From: Microbacterium sp. MF43
GTDB lineage: Bacteria; Actinomycetota; Actinomycetes; Actinomycetales; Microbacteriaceae
Assembly: GCF_012847295.1 (NCBI RefSeq)
Contig: NZ_JABBDY010000001.1
Span: forward strand, 558,001-622,000
Length of the DNA: 64,000 bases
Direction of reading: 5' to 3'
A program made the translations under genes and the position numbers. The notes below the pieces were generated by a model. It saw only the letters and a program-made list of their open reading frames with translations. It was not told the origin of the DNA and made no database searches. Shown here one piece after another: positions 15,763 to 24,045 of the stretch. Position 1 is the first letter of the stretch. Each line of letters opens with the position of its first letter.

Positions 15763-15776
15763 TCGAGCAGGTTCTC

Positions 15777-16196
15777 ATGAATGCGATCGTGCTCAACCCG
15801 GTGCAGCGTCCGCGTGTCTGGCGGTGGGCGGTCGCTGTGCTGTTCACGGTCGGCGTGATGGCCGGGCTGCTCGGGATGCACACGTTCTCAGCCGGGCACA
15901 GCGGCCCCGCGGCGGGGGCGATGTCGGTGGAGATCGAAGCCCACTCTCATGGCGACTCCGATCGCGAGGGTGATGCAGGCCTCGGCGGCTGCGCCGACTG
16001 CGCGCATCCCGAGCATCATGAGCTCGTGATGGCGTGCGTGCTCGCGCTGCTGGCGACTCTGCTCGTCCTGGTGGTCCCGAGCAGCGCCGCGTCGACGGGG
16101 CGCGATGCGCCCTCCCGCCGAGGGCCTCCTGCCATCGTCCGCGCGATCGGGGCGCGGCATCCCTCCCTCCACGAACTCTCCATCAGTCGAACGTGA
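15777..16196 (+). CDS. DUF6153 family small membrane protein
   Basis: 139 residues. A first membrane segment (WAVAVLFTVGVMAGLLGMHTF) is followed by a His- and Cys-containing loop (HSHGDSD, GCADCAHPEHHE), then a second membrane segment (LVMACVLALLATLLVLVV). The loop could bind copper, which fits the CsoR-type operator in its promoter and the DUF305 lipoprotein downstream; the function itself is unknown. The arginine-rich tail after the second span would lie in the cytoplasm. Probably co-transcribed with the DUF305 gene 80 bp downstream. Confidence 0.8.
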   Translation: MNAIVLNPVQRPRVWRWAVAVLFTVGVMAGLLGMHTFSAGHSGPAAGAMSVEIEAHSHGDSDREGDAGLGGCADCAHPEHHELVMACVLALLATLLVLVVPSSAASTGRDAPSRRGPPAIVRAIGARHPSLHELSISRT

Positions 16197-16276
16197 TCCA
16201 CCCTCGGCCCTGCGCCGAGTGAGGAGTGTGCCCGCGAGGCGGGCTTTATTCGCTTTCGACAAGAGGAAGACGTGTG

Positions 16277-16888
16277 ATGAAGAAGATACGGATGACGCTG
16301 CTCGCGGCGGCGCCCATGGTGCTCGGGCTCGCGCTCGTGGGGTGCGGTGCGGTCGGTGACCGAGTCGGCATGCCCGGCATGGATCATGGCCGAGATGACC
16401 AGTCCAGGATGCCGTCGGCCGAAGTGAGCGGCGACTTCAACCAGGCGGACGCGATGTTCGCGATGATGATGATTCCCCACCATGAGCAGGCTGTGGAGAT
16501 GAGCGATCTGATCCTCGCCAAGCCGGGAGTCCCGCAGGAGGTCAGCGACCTCGCTGAGCAGATCAAGGCCGCGCAAGCACCCGAGATCGAACTGATGCGC
16601 TCCTGGCTCGAGGACTGGGGTATGGACATGCCGGGTGCCGGCGGGGGGATGGGTCACGGCGACGGCATGATGTCGGACGACGACATGGCTCAGCTCGAAG
16701 CCGCGGACGGTGCAGTGGCTTGGCGACTGTTTCTCGAGCAGATGATCGAGCACCATGAGGGCGCGATCGACATGGCGCAGTCCGAACTGGAGCGTGGGGT
16801 GAACGAGGATGCGCTCGAACTGGCTGAGCGGATCATTCAGACGCAGACGGCCGAGATCGCGACGATGGAGCGACTGCTGGCGGAATAG
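16277..16888 (+). CDS. DUF305 lipoprotein
   Basis: 203 residues. Signal peptide with lipobox LVGC; Cys23 is the lipidation site. The mature protein is a four-helix DUF305 domain with two Met/His-rich repeats: MFAMMMIPHHEQAVEMSD and FLEQMIEHHEGAIDMAQSEL. DUF305 proteins cluster with copper-resistance genes; the paired Met and His residues suggest Cu(I)/Cu(II) binding at the outer membrane face. The ATG at 16277 is chosen because it starts the signal peptide MKKIRM; an upstream in-frame ATG at 16226 would prepend 17 non-signal residues. No separate promoter seen. Confidence 0.9.
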   Translation: MKKIRMTLLAAAPMVLGLALVGCGAVGDRVGMPGMDHGRDDQSRMPSAEVSGDFNQADAMFAMMMIPHHEQAVEMSDLILAKPGVPQEVSDLAEQIKAAQAPEIELMRSWLEDWGMDMPGAGGGMGHGDGMMSDDDMAQLEAADGAVAWRLFLEQMIEHHEGAIDMAQSELERGVNEDALELAERIIQTQTAEIATMERLLAE

Positions 16889-16899
16889 GCATCTCGGGA

Positions 16900-16916
16900 A
16901 TACCCCCTGGGGGTAT
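16900..16916. promoter_or_regulatory. CsoR-type copper operator 2, perfect 17-bp palindrome
   Basis: ATACCCCC-T-GGGGGTAT, perfectly symmetrical, 72 bp before the CopB start codon. Shares the TACCCC/GGGGTA core with operator 1. Confidence 0.75.
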
Positions 16917-16988
16917 CGCGTTCTGGTTGAGCGACTCCCGTGAGGAGAGGTTCACGCCCCGGTCGCGGGCGACGACGAAGGAGACGTC

Positions 16989-19352
16989 ATGAGCACGCAA
17001 GAGCAAGGAAAGCAGCCCGAGCCCCCGCACGAGCACGGGCACGGGCACGAGCAGCCGCACGATCAGGGGCGGGCGCACGAGCACGAGCACGCGCACGAGC
17101 ACGGGCACGAGCAGGCACCCGGTCGTCACGCGTCGCGCACGGCAGTCGAGGAAGCCCATCGCGACGTGGGCGCCACGGACGGCCGCCATGCGGACCACGG
17201 TGGGCACGCGGGGCATGATGAGCACGCGGGCCACGGTGAGCCCGCGAGGCACGGCGAGCACGCGGGGCACGGCGAGCACGCGGGGCACGGCGAGCACGCG
17301 GGCCACGGTGAGCACGCGGGGCACAGTCCGGCCGCGAATGGCGCGGGGCACGGCGGGCACGGGGGTCACTCGGGCGATCACACCGCGCAGTTCCGCAGGC
17401 TCTTCTGGATCAATCTGATCCTCGCGGTGCCGGTGCTCGCCTTCTCGAGCATGTTCGCCATGCTCATCGGCTACTCCCTTCCGCAGTTCCCCGGCGTGAA
17501 CCTCATCTCCCCGATCCTGGGCACCGTCATGTACCTGTGGGGCGGGTGGCCGTTCCTCTCGGGCGCGGTCGGCGAGCTCCGGGCGCGCAAGCCCGGCATG
17601 ATGCTGCTGGTCGGACTTGCGATCACGGTGGCGTTCGTCGCGTCCTGGGGGGCGAGCCTCGGTCTGCTGCACCACGAACTCGAATTCTGGTGGGAGCTCG
17701 CACTGCTCATCGTGATCATGCTGCTCGGGCACTGGATCGAGATGCGTTCGCTTGCGCAGACGACGTCGGCGCTCGACAGTCTCGCCGCACTGCTGCCGGA
17801 CGAGGCGGAGCGTGTCGACGGCGACCGGGTGGTGAAGGTCGCGCCCAGCGAACTCGTCATCGGCGATGTGGTGCTGGTCCGGCCCGGAGGCAGCGTGCCG
17901 GCGGACGGAAGGATCGTCGACGGCCGCGCAGACATGGACGAGTCCATGGTGACCGGCGAGTCGCGGCCGGTCGCACGCGATGTCGGTGACGTCGTCACCG
18001 CGGGCACCGTGGCGACCGACTCGGGGATCCGCGTGCAGGTCACCGCGACCGGTGACGACACCACTCTCGCGGGAATCCAGCGGCTCGTCGCCGAGGCGCA
18101 GAACTCCTCCTCGCGTGCCCAGCGGATCGCCGACCGCGCGGCCGCCTGGCTGTTCTGGTTCGCGCTGGGTGCCGCCGCGGTGACGGCCGTGGTCTGGACG
18201 GTGATCGGCCTTCCTGACGAAGCCGTCGTCAGGACGATCACGGTCCTCGTGATTGCGTGCCCCCACGCCCTCGGGCTGGCGATCCCGCTGGTGGTCTCGA
18301 TCGCGACCGAACGGGCCGCCCGGGGCGGCGTCCTCATCAAGGACCGTCTCGCACTCGAGAGCATGCGCTCGATCGACGCCGTCCTGTTCGACAAGACCGG
18401 AACGCTCACCAAGGGCGAGCCGACCGTCAGCGATGTCTCGCCGTCGGCGGGTCGCACCGCCGAAGCCGTGCTCGCGATCGCGGCGGCCGCCGAGTCCGAC
18501 AGCGAACACCCCCTGGCCCGCGCGATCGTCCGGGCGGCGCACGATCGCGGGCTCGAGGTGGCGCCGGCGACCGGATTCACCTCGTCGCCCGCTGTCGGGG
18601 TCACCGCGACCGTAGATGGCGCCGAGGTGCGCGTCGGCGGGCCGCGCCTGCTCGAGGAGCTCGGAGCGTCCGAAGTGGCCGCGGCCGATGCCTGGCGCAA
18701 GGATGGCGCGATCATCCTCCATGTCGTCGAGAACGGCGTCGTGATCGGCGGCCTCAAGCTCGCCGACGAGATCCGACCCGAATCGCGTGAGGCGGTGGAT
18801 GCCCTGCACGCCCTCGGCGTCGAAGTCGTCATGATCACGGGGGATGCCGAGGCGGTGGCCCGTGCGGTCGCCGCCGATCTGGGAATCGATAGGGTCTTCG
18901 CCGGTGTGCGCCCGGAGGACAAGTCCGCGAAGATCGCGTCCCTGCAGGCCGAGGGACTGCGCGTGGCCATGGTGGGCGACGGCGTCAACGACGCTCCCGC
19001 GCTCGCGCAGGCCGACGTGGGGATCGCGATCGGTGCGGGCACGGACGTGGCCATCGCCTCGGCGGGCGTGATCCTGGCGAGCGACGATCCGCGCTCGGTG
19101 CTGTCGGTGATCGAGCTGTCGCGAGCGAGCTACCGGAAGATGAAGCAGAACCTCTGGTGGGCGGCGGGGTACAACCTGATCTCCGTGCCGCTTGCGGCCG
19201 GAATCCTCGCTCCGATCGGGTTCGTCATGCCGATGTCGATCGGTGCGATCCTCATGTCGCTGTCCACCGTCGTGGTCGCGCTGAACGCTCAGCTGCTGCG
19301 GCGGCTGGATCTGGCGCCGGCGAGCAGCACGCGGAGGATCCTCGACCGCTGA
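16989..19352 (+). CDS. copB: CopB-type heavy-metal P1B ATPase with His-rich N-terminus
   Basis: 787 residues. Residues 1-132 are His/Gly/Glu-rich, including six tandem 6-residue units. The P-type core follows: TGES (322-325), the CPH transport motif (Cys424-Pro-His426) typical of P1B-3 copper ATPases, DKTGT with phosphorylated Asp468, and GDGVNDAPA from Gly663. Eight membrane spans are expected. It should export copper (Cu(II) or Cu(I)) at the cost of ATP, the His-rich tail acting as metal collector or sensor. The ATG at 16989 is preceded by GAAGGAGA. A perfect CsoR-type palindrome lies 72 bp upstream; no csoR gene is in the window. Confidence 0.93.
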   Translation: MSTQEQGKQPEPPHEHGHGHEQPHDQGRAHEHEHAHEHGHEQAPGRHASRTAVEEAHRDVGATDGRHADHGGHAGHDEHAGHGEPARHGEHAGHGEHAGHGEHAGHGEHAGHSPAANGAGHGGHGGHSGDHTAQFRRLFWINLILAVPVLAFSSMFAMLIGYSLPQFPGVNLISPILGTVMYLWGGWPFLSGAVGELRARKPGMMLLVGLAITVAFVASWGASLGLLHHELEFWWELALLIVIMLLGHWIEMRSLAQTTSALDSLAALLPDEAERVDGDRVVKVAPSELVIGDVVLVRPGGSVPADGRIVDGRADMDESMVTGESRPVARDVGDVVTAGTVATDSGIRVQVTATGDDTTLAGIQRLVAEAQNSSSRAQRIADRAAAWLFWFALGAAAVTAVVWTVIGLPDEAVVRTITVLVIACPHALGLAIPLVVSIATERAARGGVLIKDRLALESMRSIDAVLFDKTGTLTKGEPTVSDVSPSAGRTAEAVLAIAAAAESDSEHPLARAIVRAAHDRGLEVAPATGFTSSPAVGVTATVDGAEVRVGGPRLLEELGASEVAAADAWRKDGAIILHVVENGVVIGGLKLADEIRPESREAVDALHALGVEVVMITGDAEAVARAVAADLGIDRVFAGVRPEDKSAKIASLQAEGLRVAMVGDGVNDAPALAQADVGIAIGAGTDVAIASAGVILASDDPRSVLSVIELSRASYRKMKQNLWWAAGYNLISVPLAAGILAPIGFVMPMSIGAILMSLSTVVVALNAQLLRRLDLAPASSTRRILDR
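17220..17327 (+). repeat. Six 18-bp in-frame tandem repeats in copB
   Basis: Units of 18 bp (consensus GAGCACGCGGGCCACGGC-like) encode GluHisAlaGlyHisGly. Unit 2 is diverged (EPARHG). In-frame length changes by slippage would alter the number of His residues. Confidence 0.9.
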
Positions 19353-19439
19353 CCGAGGACCCTCCCGCAGAGGATGCCAGGCGTGCAGCCGGACGTGAGG
19401 ATTCCGTTAGTACCGCTCAGGTGGAGGTGATCGCCCGGG

Positions 19440-19445
19440 TACCGT
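19440..19445 (+). promoter_or_regulatory. -10 TACCGT, leaderless, ktrB-like gene
   Basis: Followed by 6 bases and the GTG at 19452; favours that start over GTG 19446. Confidence 0.5.
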
Positions 19446-19451
19446 GTGCAG

Positions 19452-20828
19452 GTGACGATGCGACGACCGCGTACGGTGACGCGTCGCCAGAGGCTGGTAT
19501 CCCGACTCCGGCTCCATCCCGCCCAGGCGGTCGCCGGGGGATTCGCCGCCGCAATCGCGGCCGGAACCGTGTTGCTGCTGCTGCCCATCGCCAAGGCCGG
19601 TCCGGGCGGTGCGACCTTCGTCGAAGCGCTCTTCACGTCCACCAGCGCGGTGTGCGTCACCGGACTCGTCGTCGTCGACACCCCGACGTACTGGACGCCT
19701 TTCGGGCACGTGGTGATTCTTCTTCTCATGCAGCTCGGCGGGCTGGGGATCATGATCTTCGCGTCGTTGATCGGCCTGCTTCTGGCGCGGCGGCTCTCCG
19801 TGCGATCACGTCTCTACGCGGCGGCGGAGGCGAAGGTACTCGGCATGGACGATGTGCGCGGCGTGATCCGCGGAATCGTCGGAGTCTCGCTCGTCATCGA
19901 AGCGGTGGTGTTCGTCCTCCTCACCTCGCGGTTCCTTCTCGGATACGGCTACTCGATCGGCGACGCCGCATGGCACGGACTCTTCCACTCGGTCTCGTCC
20001 TTCAACAACGCCGGTTTCGCGCTGTACGGCGACAGCCTGATGCGATTCGTCGCCGACCCCTTCATCTGCCTCCCGATCGCGGCTGCGATCATCCTCGGCG
20101 GGCTCGGGTTTCCCGTGATCATGCAGTTGCGGAAGGAGTTGCGGCATCCGCTGCATTGGACGATGAACACCAAGCTGGTGCTCTCCGCGACCGCGGTGCT
20201 GCTGGTCGTCGGCTCCGTCTACATCACGGCGATCGAGTGGAACAACCCGGATACCCTCGGACGGCTCGATCCGGGGGCGCGGGTGCTCGCAGGCTTCTTC
20301 CAGTCGGTGCAGACCCGAACCGCGGGCTTCAACTCCGTCGACATCGGTGCGATGCACGACGAGACCTGGCTGGGCATGGACGTGCTGATGTTCATCGGCG
20401 GCGGACCGGCCGGAACCGCCGGCGGCATCAAGGTCACGACGTTCGCGGTGCTCTTCTTCATCATGCTCACGGAACTGCGAGGCGAAGGTGCCGTGAACAT
20501 CTTCGGCAAGCGGCTTTCCCGGGCGGTGCACCGGCAGGCGATCACCGTCGTCCTCATCGCCGTTGCCGCCGTGATCGCCGGGACGGGGGCGATCATGCTC
20601 CTCGCGGGTGAGGACCTCGACCGAGCGCTCTTCGAGACCGTGTCCGCGTTCGGCACCGTCGGGCTGTCCACGGGGATCACCGCCGCGCTCACCGAGCCTG
20701 CCCAGATCGTCCTGGTCCTGATGATGTTCCTCGGCCGGCTCGGCCCCCTCACGCTCGGGTCGGCCATCGCGCTGCGAGACCGGCGCATCCTCTACGAATT
20801 CCCGAAGGAGAGGCCCGCCATTGGCTAA
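19452..20828 (+). CDS. TrkH/KtrB-type potassium uptake channel subunit
   Basis: 458 residues, membrane-embedded. The four pore repeats of the K+ transporter superfamily are visible by their filter loops: SAVCVTGL, SFNNAGFALYG, TRTAGFNSVD and TVGLSTGITAAL. The size and the partner gene fit a Ktr-type system, moving K+ (possibly with Na+) inwards. Three starts are possible (19446, 19452, 19458); 19452 fits the leaderless spacing. The last 8 bp overlap the TrkA/KtrA gene, so the subunits are made together. Confidence 0.92.
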   Translation: MTMRRPRTVTRRQRLVSRLRLHPAQAVAGGFAAAIAAGTVLLLLPIAKAGPGGATFVEALFTSTSAVCVTGLVVVDTPTYWTPFGHVVILLLMQLGGLGIMIFASLIGLLLARRLSVRSRLYAAAEAKVLGMDDVRGVIRGIVGVSLVIEAVVFVLLTSRFLLGYGYSIGDAAWHGLFHSVSSFNNAGFALYGDSLMRFVADPFICLPIAAAIILGGLGFPVIMQLRKELRHPLHWTMNTKLVLSATAVLLVVGSVYITAIEWNNPDTLGRLDPGARVLAGFFQSVQTRTAGFNSVDIGAMHDETWLGMDVLMFIGGGPAGTAGGIKVTTFAVLFFIMLTELRGEGAVNIFGKRLSRAVHRQAITVVLIAVAAVIAGTGAIMLLAGEDLDRALFETVSAFGTVGLSTGITAALTEPAQIVLVLMMFLGRLGPLTLGSAIALRDRRILYEFPKERPAIG

Positions 20829-21522
20829 GTTCCCCAGGTTCAGCGGATCTGATCGGTCGCACCGCGTTGCAGAAGCGCACTCGGTTGCGGTGATCGGACT
20901 CGGCAGGTTCGGTCGCGCGCTGGCCCTTGAACTGATGGCGGGAGGCACGGACGTTCTCGGCATCGACATCACCGAGGACCTCGTGCAGTCCCTCAACGGC
21001 CAGCTCACTCAGGTGGTTCGAGCGGACTCGACCAAGCGGGAGGCATTGATGCAGCTCGCCGTGCCCGAGTTCGACAGGGTGGTGGTGGCGATCGGCGGTG
21101 ACATCTCCGCCTCGATACTCACCTGCTCGATCCTGCTCAGCATGGACATCCCCGCCGTGTGGGCGAAAGCGGTCGACGATCAGCATGGACTGATCCTCGA
21201 GCAGCTCGGTGTGCACAAGGTGATCTATCCCGAGAAGGACATGGGGCGGCGCGTGGCGCACCTCGTGAGAGGCGCGGCACTGGACTTCATCGAGATCGCG
21301 CCCGGGTACGCGATGGTGAAGGCACCGGCGCCTTCCTCGATCCAGGACAGACCGCTGGGGGAGACCGGCCTCCGCCGCACCCACGGAGTCACGATCGCCG
21401 CGTTCCAGCACGACGAGGATCCGTGGGACAACGCTGACAACAACACTGTCCTGCGCGCCGGCGACACGATCATCGTCGTCGGGAAGACCCGCGACGCGGA
21501 AGCGTTCGCGCAGCTGCTCTGA
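20821..21522 (+). CDS. TrkA/KtrA-type RCK subunit of the potassium system
   Basis: 233 residues. N-terminal RCK domain with the nucleotide loop VIGLGRFGRALALEL and the acidic strand end GIDITED, then a C-terminal RCK domain ending VLRAGDTIIVVGK. It forms the cytoplasmic gating ring of the KtrB channel and should bind ATP/ADP or NAD(H). It starts at TTG 20821, supported by AAGGAGAGG upstream and by the conserved start distance to the RCK fold; it overlaps ktrB. A hairpin terminator follows. Confidence 0.92.
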   Translation: MAKFPRFSGSDRSHRVAEAHSVAVIGLGRFGRALALELMAGGTDVLGIDITEDLVQSLNGQLTQVVRADSTKREALMQLAVPEFDRVVVAIGGDISASILTCSILLSMDIPAVWAKAVDDQHGLILEQLGVHKVIYPEKDMGRRVAHLVRGAALDFIEIAPGYAMVKAPAPSSIQDRPLGETGLRRTHGVTIAAFQHDEDPWDNADNNTVLRAGDTIIVVGKTRDAEAFAQLL

Positions 21523-21618
21523 CGGCTGCGCACCCGCGCGATCCGGCCGGCAACGCATACCGCACACGTCACGGACTCGCTCCGCGACCTCCTCTTCGAA
21601 TCGCGCTGTCCCCGAAAC

Positions 21619-21651
21619 AAGAACGGACCACCCTGCGGGCGGTCCGTTCTT
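21619..21651. terminator. Bidirectional terminator between ktrA-like gene and tRNA-Ser
   Basis: Perfect 11-bp stem AAGAACGGACC (21619-21629) and GGTCCGTTCTT (21641-21651), followed by a pyrimidine-rich stretch on both strands. Confidence 0.85.
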
Positions 21652-21653
21652 CT

Positions 21654-21741
21654 TGGCGGAGGATAGGGGATTCGAACCCCTGAGGGCTTGCACCCAACAC
21701 GCTTTCCAAGCGTGCGCCATAGGCCACTAGGCGAATCCTCC
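21654..21741 (-). tRNA. tRNA-Ser (anticodon GGA)
   Basis: Minus-strand cloverleaf: 7-bp acceptor GGAGGAT/ATCCTCC (21741 and 21664-21658 ends), D arm, anticodon loop with GGA, a long variable arm typical of Ser tRNAs, and T-loop GGTTCGAATCC. Body is 85 nt. The discriminator G is followed by an encoded CCA (21656-21654). Confidence 0.97.
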
Positions 21742-21765
21742 AGCAGCCCCGGAGGGCCACAGGAC

Positions 21766-21771
21766 ATCCTA
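21766..21771 (-). promoter_or_regulatory. -10 TAGGAT of tRNA-Ser; overlaps tgpA-like stop codon
   Basis: The TAG stop of the transglutaminase gene (21771-21769) forms the first half of the hexamer; the tRNA begins 24 bases later. Confidence 0.5.
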
Positions 21772-24045
21772 CCTGGTCGCCGGAGCACCCCCTGCGTACA
21801 CGCTTCCCGGACGCACGATGAGCGACCGTGGCATGACGACCGCCAGGATCCGGCGGGCCGCGGGCGCTCCCGCCAGCAACTGGGCGCGAACGGATGCCGC
21901 GGCATCCGTCGCCGCGTCACCCAGCCAGTAGTCGCGACCGCTCCCGGGCGCATACGACGCCCTCTCGATCGCGCTCACGAGGGTCCACACATCGTCGGGT
22001 GCGACGCCATGCTGGTCGATGAGGCGCTGCGCGAAGGCGCGCGGAGTCTCACTGGCCGGAACCGCGATGCCGACATCGATCGCGGCATCCTGAACCATCG
22101 TCCACGCCGACGCGGCATCCCCGCCGCGCGCCGACGTCGTGAGCTGGCGCCGACGCACCTCACGCACGAGGAACGGCAGGGCGAGCACGAGGAGGATCAG
22201 CATGATGACGCCCAGCATCGGCAGCGGGTTCGCGCCTGCGAGCGGCGTTCCCGGGAGGGCTTCGTCACGCGGGTCGAGCGGCTGATTCGGATCCGCTCCC
22301 GGAGTGGTCGTCGGCGTGGGCGTGGCGCCCGGCGTCGGATTGTCCGGATCGTTGGTCGTGCCCGGCAACGACGCGGCCGGCGCGAACGACGTCGGCACGC
22401 CGAGCCCGGCCGTCGGCTCGAAGGGGATCCATCCCACGTTGTCGAAGTACACCTCCGGCCACGCGTGCAGCAGCGAACTCGAAACCGAGTAGACCGTGCG
22501 CTCCTCGCGGATGTCGGTCGTCGCCGTTCCGGGCAGATACCCGACAACGATGCGCGTCGGCATGTGCAGCGACCGCGCCATCAGGGCGAAGGCCGATGCG
22601 AAGTGCACGCAATAGCCCTCGCGCACCTCGAGGAAGCGGGCGACCGCCTCCGCGCCGCTGCCATCGAACCCGTCCTCGACGGGAGCCTCGAGCGAATAGC
22701 GGAACTCGCCGCCGCGGAACCATCGCTGCATGGCGATGAGGCGGTCGTAGTCATTGGTCGCGCCGGCAGTGACCTCGGCGGCGAGCTGGGTGATGATGTC
22801 GGGGGTGTCGGGGGGCAGCTGCGTCGTCTCGTCGCGCAGATCGGGTCCCCCCGCGCTGTACTGGCGGATCTGCTCGAGGGTGGGGCGCGGCTGGCTGGCG
22901 ACGACCTCGTACGTCTGCCCCTGGGTGCTGCCCGACTGCGAGATCACGGTGCGGTTGTACGGCACGGCCGCCCACCGCCCGTCCAGGCCGGAGACCTCCA
23001 CCGCCGGGAACGTCACCGGAAGCCACACCGAGGCGAGGTTGATGACCTCCACCGAGGTCGTCGTCTCGACGACGCGCACATCCGAGCTGACGCTCACCGT
23101 GCCGAGACCGAAGTCGCTGTCGAGGGGAACGGTGCGCACCCGATCCGGCTCCCACACGCCGCCCTCGAAGCGCGAGAGCGTCGTCGCGCGCAGGTACGGC
23201 GCCGCGCTGCCGTCGGTGCGGACGCGCAGCACCTCGACCGTCTCCGGACGCCGCAGGTCGTCGCCGAGCTGCAGGGTCGCGTCGATCCCCGGCCCCGGGC
23301 CGAGCCCGCCGCCGGCGCGCATCGCAGGCTGGGGCAGAAGCGGTGTCGCGACCACAGCCACGACGACCGCGATGGCGCCGATGCCGAGTGCGGTCGCCGG
23401 CACTCCGGCGGACCGCTCGGCCGCCTGCTCGAGCGGCCGCTCCCGCGAGCGCGTCTCCGCCCGGATGAGGAACAGGATCGCGACCGCCAGGAAGACGAAC
23501 GCCATGACGTCCACCTGACGCGGCACCGCGATCGCCGGAATGAGCGAGACGGCGACGATCCCGATCGACGCGAGGAGCGGCATCCGTGCGGTGAGCACGA
23601 CGTGATCGACGATCAGCGTGAGCAGTCCCATCGACCCGACGATGAGGAAGGCGAGCGCGACGCTGTCGTCGAGGGGCGCCGCACCGAAGACGATCTGGTC
23701 GACGGCGTCGTCGATGAGAGGCGGCACGGCACGGACGGTGTCAGGCGTGGGGATGACCCACAGCAGAGCGGTGTCGCGCAGGAACACCAGCGTCATGAAC
23801 GCCACCCACACGCCGGCCTCGATGAGACTCACCGCGACAGCGGGAAGCCGGAAGCGCCGCGCCACGAAGCCCGCCGCCAGCACGGCGCTCGCGATGATGA
23901 CCGATCCGAGGAGCCATCCGCCGGGCTTCACCACCCGCAGGACCGGAAGCAGTGCCGCCAGCAACGCGGCGAGCAGCGCCACGGTGAGCACCCACTCCCC
24001 GCCGCGGCGGCCGGAGCGCGGAGCGAGAGAATCAAGCGACGACAT
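21769..24045 (-). CDS. TgpA-like transglutaminase-domain membrane protein (DUF3488)
   Basis: 758 residues. Roughly six membrane spans occupy residues 15-210, then a large extracytoplasmic region with the transglutaminase core: REGYCVHFASAFALMARSLH (nucleophile Cys), HAWPEVYFDNVGWIPFEP (His and Asp), then a Pro/Thr linker, a further membrane span, and a cytoplasmic DUF4129-like end. In this family the enzyme may crosslink or hydrolyse protein amides at the cell surface. It is the last gene of the MoxR-DUF58-TgpA operon and overlaps the DUF58 gene by 14 bp. Confidence 0.9.
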   Translation of the reverse strand: MSSLDSLAPRSGRRGGEWVLTVALLAALLAALLPVLRVVKPGGWLLGSVIIASAVLAAGFVARRFRLPAVAVSLIEAGVWVAFMTLVFLRDTALLWVIPTPDTVRAVPPLIDDAVDQIVFGAAPLDDSVALAFLIVGSMGLLTLIVDHVVLTARMPLLASIGIVAVSLIPAIAVPRQVDVMAFVFLAVAILFLIRAETRSRERPLEQAAERSAGVPATALGIGAIAVVVAVVATPLLPQPAMRAGGGLGPGPGIDATLQLGDDLRRPETVEVLRVRTDGSAAPYLRATTLSRFEGGVWEPDRVRTVPLDSDFGLGTVSVSSDVRVVETTTSVEVINLASVWLPVTFPAVEVSGLDGRWAAVPYNRTVISQSGSTQGQTYEVVASQPRPTLEQIRQYSAGGPDLRDETTQLPPDTPDIITQLAAEVTAGATNDYDRLIAMQRWFRGGEFRYSLEAPVEDGFDGSGAEAVARFLEVREGYCVHFASAFALMARSLHMPTRIVVGYLPGTATTDIREERTVYSVSSSLLHAWPEVYFDNVGWIPFEPTAGLGVPTSFAPAASLPGTTNDPDNPTPGATPTPTTTPGADPNQPLDPRDEALPGTPLAGANPLPMLGVIMLILLVLALPFLVREVRRRQLTTSARGGDAASAWTMVQDAAIDVGIAVPASETPRAFAQRLIDQHGVAPDDVWTLVSAIERASYAPGSGRDYWLGDAATDAAASVRAQLLAGAPAARRILAVVMPRSLIVRPGSVYAGGAPATR

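Noticed and set aside
17220-17327. CRISPR-like array
   Set aside because: Repeats are contiguous 18-bp coding units without spacers, inside copB.
12882-19352. Recent horizontal transfer of the arsenic/copper block
   Set aside because: Base composition, the recurrent GGATGCC word, and promoter style match the neighbours. No integrase, transposase or flanking repeat was found.
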